Below, piece by piece: positions 18,143 through 26,246 of a DNA stretch of 38,266 nucleotides. Origin of the DNA: Clostridium sp. (GTDB lineage: Bacteria; Bacillota; Clostridia; Clostridiales; Clostridiaceae). Positions within the stretch are counted from its first letter, which is position 1, and every line of letters begins with the position of its first letter. The stretch spans positions 1 through 38,266 of the forward strand of contig JARIDB010000059.1 in NCBI GenBank assembly GCA_029257045.1, read 5' to 3'. The notes beneath the pieces are model-generated. The model worked only from the letters and a program-made list of their open reading frames with translations. It had not been told where the DNA came from and made no database searches. Both the position numbers and the translations under genes were made by a program.

Positions 18143-18778
18143 ATGAACATAATCCAAAAGCTAAATTCTAATTTAAGAGAAAATAAAATTTTTTATTTAC
18201 TTGTACTATCATTTTTCTTTATAGGTATATTACTGGGTTCATACACCATAAAATATATGGATAAAGTAAATGCAAATGATTTATCTAACTATTTTACAGA
18301 ATTTATAAAAAGCTTAGATATTAAAGACTTAAAAAGTGGTGAACTACTAATAAAGATTATAAAAAGTAACATATTTATAATATTAATTATAATATTGCTT
18401 GGATTTACTGCTTTTGGATGGCCTATTGTTTTAATTATTGATTTAATAAAAGGATTTACCTTAGGGTACACCTTTAGCTTTTTAATAACAACATTTGAGG
18501 GAAGGGGTATATATGTGGCATTAGCATCAATAATTCCACAAAATATATTCTATATACCATTTTTTTTAGGAATAAGTATTGTATCTCTAGAGATGTCTTC
18601 TAGTAAACTAAAGTCTAAAATATTTAAGTCAGTAGCTAATTATAAATTTAAAAAAGAAAGCATTATAATAAAGTATGGATTCTTTTTAATATTATTCTTA
18701 ATTGGTATTATAGTTGAATGTTATATAAGTCCTGGGCTTATGAAACTTGTGATAACTAAAGTTTATAAATTAACCTAA
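18143..18778 (+). CDS. spoIIM: Stage II sporulation protein M
   Basis: 211-aa polytopic membrane protein. With SpoIID and SpoIIP it makes the septal peptidoglycan hydrolase complex needed for engulfment. Hydrophobic segments lie at about 17-36, 72-92, 94-120, 126-150 and 180-200; the FGWPIVLIIDLIKGFTLGY and IIPQNIFYIPFF patches are family-typical. I place the start at ATG 18143, since GAGGGGGAG lies 5-13 nt upstream; an in-frame ATG at 18128 would include the ribosome binding site in the coding region. It is followed by the xerD-like gene, as in B. subtilis spoIIM-ripX. Confidence 0.93.
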   Translation: MNIIQKLNSNLRENKIFYLLVLSFFFIGILLGSYTIKYMDKVNANDLSNYFTEFIKSLDIKDLKSGELLIKIIKSNIFIILIIILLGFTAFGWPIVLIIDLIKGFTLGYTFSFLITTFEGRGIYVALASIIPQNIFYIPFFLGISIVSLEMSSSKLKSKIFKSVANYKFKKESIIIKYGFFLILFLIGIIVECYISPGLMKLVITKVYKLT

Positions 18779-18793
18779 TCTAATGAAAATAAA

Positions 18794-18822
18794 GAAGGAA
18801 TAATAATTTTCTTGTCGAATTA
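18794..18822 (+). promoter_or_regulatory. Sigma-H-like promoter with Spo0A box
   Basis: -35-like GAAGGAATA (18794-18802; core AGGAAT) and -10-like CGAATTA (18816-18822). There are 14 nt between AGGAATA and GAAT, the spacing I recall for the B. subtilis spoVG sigma-H promoter. TGTCGAA at 18813-18819 is a full Spo0A box core overlapping the -10. It lies 27 nt before the xerD-like gene. Confidence 0.6.
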
Positions 18823-18848
18823 ATAATATATTAGGATAGGGGAGAAAT

Positions 18849-19727
18849 ATGAAAGAAATTGTTAACGATTATAAGCAAGCTTTACTAAATAGTCAGAAAA
18901 GCGAGAATACTGTTTATGCCTATGTAACAGATGTAAATTTATATGTTAAATATTTAAATAGCAAAAGTATGAATATTAACTCAACAGATAATATTTCTGT
19001 TACGGGATACATTCAATATTTACTAAGTGAAGGAAAATCAGAAAGATCTATAAATAGAATAATTATTAGCCTAAGAAGTTTTTATAATTATCTTAAAGAT
19101 CAATCAGTAGTTAATGAAATACCAAAGATATATTATAAAAATACATCAACTACAAAGAAATTACCTCAGATATTAACAGTAGATGAAGTTGATAGGATTA
19201 TAAGGATTGTTGATAAAGATTGCAATAAAGGAATAAGGGATACTGCCTTACTTGAACTTATGTACGCTACAGGTATGAAGGTGTCTGAAATAATTGGAGT
19301 TAAGGTTGAACATATTAATTTAGAGCTTAGCTTTGTTAAATGCTATGATAATAAAAATTATGAGAGATTAATTCCAGTTGGCAGAAGTGCAACAAAAGCA
19401 ATAAATGAATATTTGGAAATTAGAGATTTAATTGCATCAGCAGGAGTTGATAATCTTTTTGTGAATTTAAATGGAAATCAACTTACAAGACAAGGTGTTT
19501 GGAGAATAGTTAAAGAATATTCAAGTAGAGCAGGAATAAAGAAAGATGTAAATTTGAATACTTTTAGACATTCATTTGCAGTACATCTTTTAGAAAATGG
19601 TGCAAATGTTAGAGCTGTACAAAAGCTTTTAGGAAATCAAGTATTAACTTATATGGATACTTATTATGAAATAATAAACAATGATAAAATAAATATTGTA
19701 TATAAAAACTCCCATCCTAGAGCATAA
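18849..19727 (+). CDS. XerD-like tyrosine recombinase with degenerate active site
   Basis: 292-aa protein with the full Xer layout: SAM-like N-terminal domain (about 1-90), catalytic domain (about 105-285) and a terminal HPRA as in XerD. Aligned by hand to E. coli XerD, Arg148 is Lys144 (YATGMKVSE), Lys172 is Asn168, His244 is Asn237 and His270 is Asn263 (LLGNQ). Only Arg240 (of R247) and Tyr272 (of Y279) remain. It occupies the ripX/xerD site between spoIIM and deoB, is full length with no frameshift and has a good ribosome binding site, so it looks maintained rather than decaying. It may bind DNA or act as a partner rather than recombine. A true XerC/D would have to be encoded elsewhere. 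Confidence 0.85.
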   Translation: MKEIVNDYKQALLNSQKSENTVYAYVTDVNLYVKYLNSKSMNINSTDNISVTGYIQYLLSEGKSERSINRIIISLRSFYNYLKDQSVVNEIPKIYYKNTSTTKKLPQILTVDEVDRIIRIVDKDCNKGIRDTALLELMYATGMKVSEIIGVKVEHINLELSFVKCYDNKNYERLIPVGRSATKAINEYLEIRDLIASAGVDNLFVNLNGNQLTRQGVWRIVKEYSSRAGIKKDVNLNTFRHSFAVHLLENGANVRAVQKLLGNQVLTYMDTYYEIINNDKINIVYKNSHPRA

Positions 19728-19742
19728 TATAATATAATATAG

Positions 19743-19765
19743 AATAGATAATTTATCTATTTTTT
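19743..19765 (+). terminator. Weak terminator-like hairpin after xerD-like gene
   Basis: AATAGATAA/TTATCTATT arms (19743-19751, 19753-19761) with almost no loop, followed by T residues. AT-only, so read-through into deoB is possible. Confidence 0.4.
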
Positions 19766-19786
19766 AATTGAAAGGAGTAGATTATA

Positions 19787-20956
19787 ATGAAGAGAACGAT
19801 TTTAGTTGTAATGGACAGCTTAGGTGTTGGAGAATTACCAGATGCTGATTTATACGGAGATATAGGAAGTCATACGCTAGATAACACATATAAAGCATGT
19901 GGAGGTTTGAAAATTGATAACCTTGAAAATTTAGGATTTGGTAATATTGAAGGTGTTAAATACCTTAATAAGATAGAAAATCCAATTGGAGCTTATGGAA
20001 AACTAGCTGAAAGATCAAAGGGAAAAGATACAGTTACAGGTCATTGGGAAATCGGAGGAGTAATATTAGATACTCCATTAAACACTTATCCAAACGGATT
20101 TTCTGATAATATAATAAATGAATTCTTAGAAAAGGTAAATAAAAAAGGAATACTTGGAAATTGTGTTGCATCTGGTACTGAAATAATTGAAAGACTTGGA
20201 GATGAACATGTTAAAACCGGGTATCCAATAATATACACTTCAGCAGATAGTGTTTTCCAAATTGCAGCTCACGAAGGGATAATTCCTTTAGATGAGTTAT
20301 ATAAAATGTGTGAAATAGCTAGGGAAATGCTAGTTGGAGAAAATATAGTAGGAAGAGTTATAGCAAGACCTTTTGAAGGAAGTAATGGCAAATATACAAG
20401 AACATCTAACAGAAGAGATTATGCTTTAGACCCATTTTCAAAGACAATGTTAGAATACCTAAAAGAAGATGGCAAGGAAGTAGCTTGTGTTGGAAAAATT
20501 GAAGATATTTACAATCATAAAGGTGTGACAAAAGCAATTCATATAAAAAACAATATGGATGGTGTAGATCAAACATTAAAATATATGGATGAAGTTAAAG
20601 AAGGATTAATATTTACAAATCTTGTAGATTTCGATATGTTATTTGGTCATAGAAATGATCCAAAAGGTTATGGAAATGCTATTGAAGAATTAGATAAAAG
20701 ATTACCTGAATTCTTTGAAAAAATGAAGGATGAAGATATTCTAATGTTAACAGCAGATCATGGTTGTGATCCGACAACAGAAAGTACTGATCACTCAAGA
20801 GAATATATTCCAATGCTTATATATGGGAAAAATATTAAACCAATAAATATTGGTATAAGAAATAGCTTTACAGATATAGGTAAGTCTATTCTAGATTATT
20901 TTAATATAGAAAATGAGATAGATGGAAGTAGTTTTATTGAGAAGATAATAAAGTAG
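19787..20956 (+). CDS. deoB: Phosphopentomutase
   Basis: 389-aa alkaline-phosphatase-superfamily enzyme that interconverts (deoxy)ribose-1-phosphate and -5-phosphate. Metal-binding motifs are visible: [14 protein letters not shown] (about 6-19), DTVTGHWE with the phospho-Thr region (about 82-89), [15 protein letters not shown] (about 279-293) and [10 protein letters not shown] (about 323-332). AAAGGAG precedes the ATG. It is 14 nt before pdp; together they channel nucleoside ribose into central metabolism, matching drm-pdp in B. subtilis. Confidence 0.97.
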   Translation: MKRTILVVMDSLGVGELPDADLYGDIGSHTLDNTYKACGGLKIDNLENLGFGNIEGVKYLNKIENPIGAYGKLAERSKGKDTVTGHWEIGGVILDTPLNTYPNGFSDNIINEFLEKVNKKGILGNCVASGTEIIERLGDEHVKTGYPIIYTSADSVFQIAAHEGIIPLDELYKMCEIAREMLVGENIVGRVIARPFEGSNGKYTRTSNRRDYALDPFSKTMLEYLKEDGKEVACVGKIEDIYNHKGVTKAIHIKNNMDGVDQTLKYMDEVKEGLIFTNLVDFDMLFGHRNDPKGYGNAIEELDKRLPEFFEKMKDEDILMLTADHGCDPTTESTDHSREYIPMLIYGKNIKPINIGIRNSFTDIGKSILDYFNIENEIDGSSFIEKIIK

Positions 20957-20970
20957 GAGGCATAACTCTA

Positions 20971-22275
20971 ATGAGAATGTATGATATTATTGTAAAAAAA
21001 AGAAAAGGTATAGAGCTAAGTGATGAGGAAATAAAGTTTTTTGTAGATGGGTTTACAAAAAATGAGATTCCAGATTATCAAGTATCAGCGCTTTTAATGG
21101 CAATATTTTTTAATAAAATGAATAAGAAAGAAACAGCTTCTTTAACTATGGCAATGGTTAATTCAGGAGATACTATCGACTTATCTTCAATAGAAGGAAT
21201 TAAAGTTGATAAACATTCTACTGGTGGAGTTGGTGATAAAACAAGTATTTGTTTAACACCTCTTGTAGCTTCAGTTGGAGCTCCAGTTTCAAAAATGTCA
21301 GGAAGAGGCCTTGGCCATACTGGAGGAACAATAGATAAATTAGAAACTTTTGATGGTTTTTCAGTAGAACTTACAGAAGAACAATTTATTAATAATTCTA
21401 ATACTATTGGAATCGCAATTACTGGTCAAACAGGAAATATTACACCAGCAGATAAAAAACTTTATGCATTAAGAGATGTAACAGCAACTGTTGATAATAT
21501 GTCTTTAATAGCTTCTAGTATAATGAGTAAAAAAATAGCATCTGGATCTGATGCGATAGTACTTGATGTAAAAGTTGGAGATGGAGCTTTTATGAAGACT
21601 CCTGAGGCTGCAAAAGAATTAGCCACAGAGATGGTTGAGATAGGTAAATCTGTTGGAAGACAAACAATTGGCGTTATTTCAGATATGGATCAACCTTTAG
21701 GATATGCTATAGGTAATGCCTTAGAAGTAAGAGAAGCTATAGAATTATTAAAGGGAAATGGACCTAAAGATTTATTGGAATTGACTTTAACATTAGGAAG
21801 CTATATGCTAATATGTGCTAAAAAGGCAGAAACCTTTGAAGAAGGAAAACAACTATTAGAAGAGAATATAAAAAATGGTAAAGGATTATCTAAACTAAAG
21901 GAGTTTATTAAAGCACAAGGTGGAGATGAAAGTTACATTGATGAATTAGGTAAACTTCCAAAGGCTAAGTATATAGTTGAAGTTAAGTCAGTAGAAACTG
22001 GAATAGTAAATAAGATTCATGCTGAAAAGTTCGGATTAATAGCTATGGAACTTGGTGCTGGAAGAGAAACTAAGGAAAGTATTATTGATTTAGCAGTAGG
22101 AATAGTATTAAATAAAAAGCGTGGAGATAAAGTTAAAGTTGGAGAAGTTTTAGCTTATATTCATAGTAATGATGAGAATAATATAGAAAAAGCTAAAAAA
22201 GATATTATAGAGAATATTGAAATATCTGAAGCTCTTAATAAAGATATACCTTTAATATATGACATTGTAAAATAA
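20971..22275 (+). CDS. pdp: Pyrimidine-nucleoside phosphorylase
   Basis: 434-aa enzyme that phosphorolyses uridine, deoxyuridine and thymidine to base and (deoxy)ribose-1-phosphate, the substrate of DeoB upstream. It has [12 protein letters not shown] (about 81-92), the [16 protein letters not shown] signature (about 110-125), [11 protein letters not shown] (about 182-192) and [11 protein letters not shown] (about 200-210). Length is standard for Pdp/DeoA. TAGGAGG precedes the ATG. A strong terminator follows. Confidence 0.97.
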   Translation: MRMYDIIVKKRKGIELSDEEIKFFVDGFTKNEIPDYQVSALLMAIFFNKMNKKETASLTMAMVNSGDTIDLSSIEGIKVDKHSTGGVGDKTSICLTPLVASVGAPVSKMSGRGLGHTGGTIDKLETFDGFSVELTEEQFINNSNTIGIAITGQTGNITPADKKLYALRDVTATVDNMSLIASSIMSKKIASGSDAIVLDVKVGDGAFMKTPEAAKELATEMVEIGKSVGRQTIGVISDMDQPLGYAIGNALEVREAIELLKGNGPKDLLELTLTLGSYMLICAKKAETFEEGKQLLEENIKNGKGLSKLKEFIKAQGGDESYIDELGKLPKAKYIVEVKSVETGIVNKIHAEKFGLIAMELGAGRETKESIIDLAVGIVLNKKRGDKVKVGEVLAYIHSNDENNIEKAKKDIIENIEISEALNKDIPLIYDIVK

Positions 22276-22280
22276 TTAAT

Positions 22281-22330
22281 AAAATATGATAAAGAATTTA
22301 TTTCTTCTTTATCATATTTTTATTTTTTTT
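22281..22330 (+). terminator. Terminator after pdp
   Basis: Perfect 16-bp stem (22281-22296 with 22305-22320), 8-nt loop, T-rich tail to 22330. Confidence 0.9.
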
Positions 22331-22361
22331 GGTAATAATAAACTTGAAAGGAGGCAATAAA

Positions 22362-23585
22362 ATGAAAAATAATTTAATTAAAAAATTTATTGCTATATTT
22401 TTAAGTTTGAATATTATTTTAGGAATGCCTGTTATTGCTAATGCTGATTTATATGAAGGTGAAGAGGAATCCTACAGTGAGATTTCAAATGAAGTATTTA
22501 ATTTTGAGGAAGGTATAATAGTTGATGCTAAGTCTGCATTACTTATAGAGCCTACAAGTGGAAAGATATTGTTTGAAAAAAATATTGATGAAAAGTTTGC
22601 ACCAGCTTCAGTTACTAAAATAATGACTATGCTTCTTACAATGGAGGCTGTGGACAGTGGAAAGATATCATTAGATGATAAGGTTACTTGCAGTGAAAAC
22701 GCTAAAAAAATGGGGGGAAGCACTATGCTCTTAGATACAGGTGAAATAAGAACTGTTGAAGAGCTTTTAAAAGGAGTTGCTATAGCCTCAGGAAATGATG
22801 CAGCAGTAGCTTTAGCAGAATATTTAGGTGGTACAGAGGAATCTTTTGTAACAATGATGAATAGTAGAGCTAAAGAACTTGGAATGAATAATACAACATT
22901 TAAAAATTGCAACGGATTACCAGTTGATGGACATTTATCAACTGCTAGAGACATATCAATTATGTCTGTAGAACTTTTAAAACATCAAGTAATATTAAAA
23001 TATACAGGTACATATATGGAGACTATATCTGAAGGTAGAATGGCTCCAATTGAACTTGTAAATCATAATAAGTTAGTAAGGTTTTTTGAAGGTTGTGATG
23101 GCTTAAAAACAGGATTTACACAAGAAGCAAAATACTGTATATCTGCAACTGCTGTAAGAAACGGAGCAAGAATGTTAAGCGTAATAATGGGAGCTCCAAC
23201 TTATAAAGTAAGAAACAGAGACGCGAGTATGCTAATGAATTATGGTTTTTCAAAATATGAAGGAAGAAAAATATTTGAAAAAGATAGTGATGTAGAAACA
23301 ATTTATTTAAGTAAACAAACAGATAGATTCCTAATAGCTAAGGCAAAGGAAGACTTAATTGCTATTGTACCGAAAGGAAGTAATGAAGAACTTGAAAATA
23401 GAATAGTAATTGATGAAGTCAAAAAAGAATATAAAGCTGGGGATATTATTGGAAAATGCGAAGTCTATATAGGAGAAGAAAAAATAGGAGAAGTTGACTT
23501 ATATTCAGATAGGGATATAAAAGTTGGAGGAATATTTGAAAACTTCAAGTTTAATATGAAAAATATGTTTAGAAAAGGTATATAG
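22362..23585 (+). CDS. dacF: Serine-type D-Ala-D-Ala carboxypeptidase DacF
   Basis: 407-aa penicillin-binding protein of the PBP5 type that trims stem peptides. It has a signal peptide (about 1-28, ending VIANA), then the three active-site motifs: Ser83-x-x-Lys86 (SVTK), Ser143-Gly-Asn (SGN) and Lys249-Thr-Gly (KTG), and a C-terminal beta domain with an amphipathic tail (FKFNMKNMFRKG). The ATG at 22362 follows AAAGGAGG; an upstream in-frame start at 22329 would place the ribosome binding site within the gene. In B. subtilis dacF follows pdp and precedes spoIIA; here it is followed by scpA, so spoIIA must lie elsewhere. Confidence 0.94.
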   Translation: MKNNLIKKFIAIFLSLNIILGMPVIANADLYEGEEESYSEISNEVFNFEEGIIVDAKSALLIEPTSGKILFEKNIDEKFAPASVTKIMTMLLTMEAVDSGKISLDDKVTCSENAKKMGGSTMLLDTGEIRTVEELLKGVAIASGNDAAVALAEYLGGTEESFVTMMNSRAKELGMNNTTFKNCNGLPVDGHLSTARDISIMSVELLKHQVILKYTGTYMETISEGRMAPIELVNHNKLVRFFEGCDGLKTGFTQEAKYCISATAVRNGARMLSVIMGAPTYKVRNRDASMLMNYGFSKYEGRKIFEKDSDVETIYLSKQTDRFLIAKAKEDLIAIVPKGSNEELENRIVIDEVKKEYKAGDIIGKCEVYIGEEKIGEVDLYSDRDIKVGGIFENFKFNMKNMFRKGI

Positions 23586-23589
23586 TACG

Positions 23590-23623
23590 ATAAGGAGATA
23601 CGTAAGTATCTCCTTATTTTTTT
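23590..23623 (+). terminator. Terminator after dacF
   Basis: 12-bp perfect stem (23590-23601 with 23606-23617), GTAA loop, run of T through 23623. Confidence 0.92.
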
Positions 23624-23706
23624 ATAAAAAGTTGTTATTTTAGAGTAGAATTGATATTATAGAAGTTGAGTTTAGTATATATAAGATAAAATTGGAGGTG
23701 ATAGTT

Positions 23707-24453
23707 TTGAATATGCCAAATATAAAAATTGCGGATTTTGAAGGACCTTTTGATCTTTTACTTCATTTAATAAAAAAACATGAAATGGATATATATAATA
23801 TTGAAATTTATGAAATCACATCTCAATATTTAGACTATCTAAATCAAATGAAAACTATGGATTTGGAAGTTACTTCAGAATTTATTGTAATTGCAGCAAC
23901 ATTAATAGAAATAAAATCAAAAAAACTATTACCAAAAATTAAAATAGTTGAGGATAATGAAGAAGATATAGAAAAAAGATTACTGGATAGATTAATAGAG
24001 TATAAGAAAATTAAAAATGTATCTATATATTTAAAAGAAAAATATATAGATTCAGGAGGAATATATACTAAAAAACCAGAAATTATTGAAGCAGAAAAAG
24101 ATAATATTAAAAGTGAGTATGTACTAAAGAATACAACTTTAATAGAACTATATAATATATATAATAACTTGATGGAAAACTATAGCTCCAAACAAAATAA
24201 AAACACATTAATAGAAAAGAGAATATTTTTAGATAAATATAAAGTAGAAGATAAGATGGAGGAATTATTTAAAGAGTTAAGAAATAATAAAGTAATTAAA
24301 TTTGAAGATATCATTAAATGTAATGAAAGCAAGTTAGAGTCAATTGTTACCTTTTTAGCTTTATTAGAGCTTATAAAATTAAAGATGGTACAAGCTTTTC
24401 AAGATAATAATTTTAGTGAAATCTTAATTAAAAGGAGAAATTCTGATGAATAA
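23707..24453 (+). CDS. scpA: Segregation and condensation protein A
   Basis: 248-aa kleisin of the SMC-ScpAB condensin. It starts with the typical IKIADFEGPFDLLLHLI segment (about residues 6-22), followed by TSEFIVIAATLIEIKSKKLLP (about 58-78). A charged variable middle and a C-terminal winged helix (about 180-248) complete it. I choose the TTG at 23707 with GGAGGTGAT centred 7-10 nt upstream. The longer frame from TTG at 23692 would swallow that site, and ATG 23713 is too far from it. It overlaps scpB by 8 nt. Confidence 0.94.
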   Translation: MNMPNIKIADFEGPFDLLLHLIKKHEMDIYNIEIYEITSQYLDYLNQMKTMDLEVTSEFIVIAATLIEIKSKKLLPKIKIVEDNEEDIEKRLLDRLIEYKKIKNVSIYLKEKYIDSGGIYTKKPEIIEAEKDNIKSEYVLKNTTLIELYNIYNNLMENYSSKQNKNTLIEKRIFLDKYKVEDKMEELFKELRNNKVIKFEDIIKCNESKLESIVTFLALLELIKLKMVQAFQDNNFSEILIKRRNSDE

Positions 24454-25069
24454 TTTTAAAATTAAGCAAGTTGAAATTGAAGAAGTTTCATCAAATACTA
24501 AAATAAAATCAGCGATAGAAGCATTATTATTTGTAAGTGGTAACCCTTTGACAATAAAAGATTTTTATAATACCTTAAATGTAGATATAAATTTAATAGT
24601 AAATATATTAAATGAAATGATAAGTGAATATGAATCACATGAAGAAAGAGGAATAAAATTAATTTTAATAAATAATGAATATCAACTTGTGAGTAAGGCA
24701 GACAATAGTAATTATATTCAAAAGTTATTAAAAAAGAATAAAAGACAATCCTTATCTCAAGCATCCTTAGAAAGTCTTGCTATAGTAGCCTATAAACAAC
24801 CTATAACTAGAATAGATATAGACGAAATAAGAGGAGTTAAATCTGATAGTGCTATTCAAAAACTTATTGAAAGAGATTTAATTAAAGAGGTAGGTAGGCT
24901 TGACGTACCAGGAAGACCAATACTATATGGAACTACAGAGGAGTTTTTAAGACAATTTGGATTAAAGGAATTAAAAGAATTACCTTCTTTAGATTTTTAT
25001 AATGAAAATGATGAAGAAGAAACAGAAAATATTAAAGATATTTTAAATGAAAGCTTATTTATTAAATAA
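24446..25069 (+). CDS. scpB: Segregation and condensation protein B
   Basis: 207-aa double winged-helix partner of ScpA. It contains IEALLFVSGNPLT (about 24-36), LSQASLESLAIVAYKQPITRIDIDEIRGV (split motif, about 102-130) and the RDLIKEVGRLDVPGRPILYGTT region (about 142-163). Length is standard with a short acidic tail. AAAAGGAGAAA lies upstream within scpA. Confidence 0.97.
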   Translation: MNNFKIKQVEIEEVSSNTKIKSAIEALLFVSGNPLTIKDFYNTLNVDINLIVNILNEMISEYESHEERGIKLILINNEYQLVSKADNSNYIQKLLKKNKRQSLSQASLESLAIVAYKQPITRIDIDEIRGVKSDSAIQKLIERDLIKEVGRLDVPGRPILYGTTEEFLRQFGLKELKELPSLDFYNENDEEETENIKDILNESLFIK

Positions 25070-25078
25070 AAGTTAATT

Positions 25079-25112
25079 AATATCGGATAATAAAAATTTA
25101 TTATCCGATATT
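25079..25112. terminator. Bidirectional terminator between scpB and ytfJ
   Basis: Perfect stem of at least 15 bp (25080-25094 with 25097-25111) with a two-base loop and TTTTTATT on the plus side. It separates convergent scpB and ytfJ. Confidence 0.88.
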
Positions 25113-25123
25113 TTTATTGATCT

Positions 25124-25576
25124 TTATATGATATTATTTGATGATGAATCTAAATTGTCATAATTATTCAAATTATTATCTTTTGGATTTGTTGAAGGCT
25201 TATTAAAAAGACCTTTTAAAGTATCTAATACTTGAGGAATAGAATCTACTATTCTATCATAAGTATTATCTTGATCTACAGGTAAAAGACGGATTGTATC
25301 ATTACGTAGCACTAAAAAAGCAACAGGTTTCACTGTTACACCAGCACCAGAACCACCTCCAAAAGGATGTTTAGAAACATTATTTTCTAGAATCTTACTA
25401 GTATTTCCAAACTCGCTTCCACCTGAGGCAAAACCAAAGCTAACCTTAGAGATAGGAACTATAGATGTTCCATCAGCAGTTTCTATGGTATCTCCAATTA
25501 CAGTATTCACGTCTATCATATCTTTAAGATTTTCCATAGTGCTTTTCATTAAATTATCTATAGGATGTTCATTCAT
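25124..25576 (-). CDS. ytfJ: Sporulation protein YtfJ (GerW family)
   Basis: 150-aa cytosolic protein of the YtfJ/GerW family, expressed in sporulation in B. subtilis. It shows ENLKDMIDVNTVIGD (about 15-29), ADGTSIVPISKVSFGFASGG (about 34-53), a Gly-rich PFGGGSGAGV turn (about 72-81) and VKPVAFLVL (about 82-90). The C-terminal tail is Asn/Ser-rich and variable. It overlaps the upstream ytfI by 8 nt, the same ytfI-ytfJ pairing as in Bacillus, and lies next to scpB as in many clostridia. Confidence 0.93.
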   Translation of the reverse strand: MNEHPIDNLMKSTMENLKDMIDVNTVIGDTIETADGTSIVPISKVSFGFASGGSEFGNTSKILENNVSKHPFGGGSGAGVTVKPVAFLVLRNDTIRLLPVDQDNTYDRIVDSIPQVLDTLKGLFNKPSTNPKDNNLNNYDNLDSSSNNII

Positions 25577-26120
25577 TTATAATTTCCTCCTTATTTTTCA
25601 AACAGTTAAATAATAAAAATATCATATATATAATATTTGCAAAACTAATGTAAAATATACTATTAATGTTAAATAATAAATAGTTTGTATTAAATTTAGG
25701 GTTTATTGATAAAGAAATATTTTTTATATTAAATAATAAATTAAAAAACAATTGAATAATACTAACAGTGTTACAAAGTAATCCATAGATAAGAGCACAT
25801 ATAAATGCATCAGAAATACCAAAGGTTATAGTGTTTTTTATTTTAATAAAAGGTTTGAATTTATTTGAATTTAATTTTAAAAAAAGTTTTTTGAAAATTA
25901 TTTCTTTTTTTTGAAAATATTTTTTAAAAAAAGATAACTTTTTATTTTTTTCTTTAGATTCATTTTTAATATTTATATAATCTGAAATATTTCTTAAATC
26001 AAAATTAATGATTGTTTTATTATAAAGTTTTAAATTTACAATAAATTCCTTATACAAAAGATCTAATTTAACGGGAATAGGAAGAAATAAAAGAAAAATT
26101 AATATAAATATAACTTTCAT
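25569..26120 (-). CDS. ytfI: DUF2953 protein (YtfI-like)
   Basis: 183-aa protein of the DUF2953 type. It has an N-terminal hydrophobic helix with PIPVKLDLLYKE following (about 13-24), a Lys/Phe-rich cytoplasmic stretch (about 50-95), a helix around FALIYGLLCNTV-like residues 105-125 and a hydrophobic C-terminal segment (about 150-175). The start has AAAAAGGAG 12 nt upstream on the minus strand. The function is not known. Coupling with ytfJ supports a sporulation role. The identity rests more on context and layout than on clear motifs. Confidence 0.78.
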   Translation of the reverse strand: MKVIFILIFLLFLPIPVKLDLLYKEFIVNLKLYNKTIINFDLRNISDYINIKNESKEKNKKLSFFKKYFQKKEIIFKKLFLKLNSNKFKPFIKIKNTITFGISDAFICALIYGLLCNTVSIIQLFFNLLFNIKNISLSINPKFNTNYLLFNINSIFYISFANIIYMIFLLFNCLKNKEEIINE

Positions 26121-26196
26121 AATATTATAATCTCCTTTTTATAGAAAACGTTATTAATAAAAATATAATTTGAATATTGAAATAAAGGTTTAAAAT

Positions 26197-26226
26197 TTAT
26201 ATTTTTGAACAAACTACTCATATAAT
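26197..26226 (+). promoter_or_regulatory. Sigma-E-like promoter before the D,D-carboxypeptidase
   Basis: TTATATT (26197-26203; six of seven to KMATATT), 15-nt spacer, CATATAAT (26219-26226; seven of eight to CATACANT). It lies 20 nt before the start codon. The overlapping TATAAT has no sigma-A -35 at the right distance. Confidence 0.45.
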
Positions 26227-26246
26227 TTATTTTGAAAGGTGATTAT

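Noticed and set aside
18849..19727. Integrase of a mobile element or integron
   Set aside because: The gene is at the conserved ripX/xerD chromosomal position; there are no attachment repeats, excisionase or phage genes nearby, and most catalytic residues are missing.
22472..22954. 160-codon open frame on the minus strand opposite dacF
   Set aside because: It lies wholly inside dacF, has no ribosome binding site of note and the translated sequence has no recognisable motif; open antisense frames are expected in such AT-rich coding DNA.
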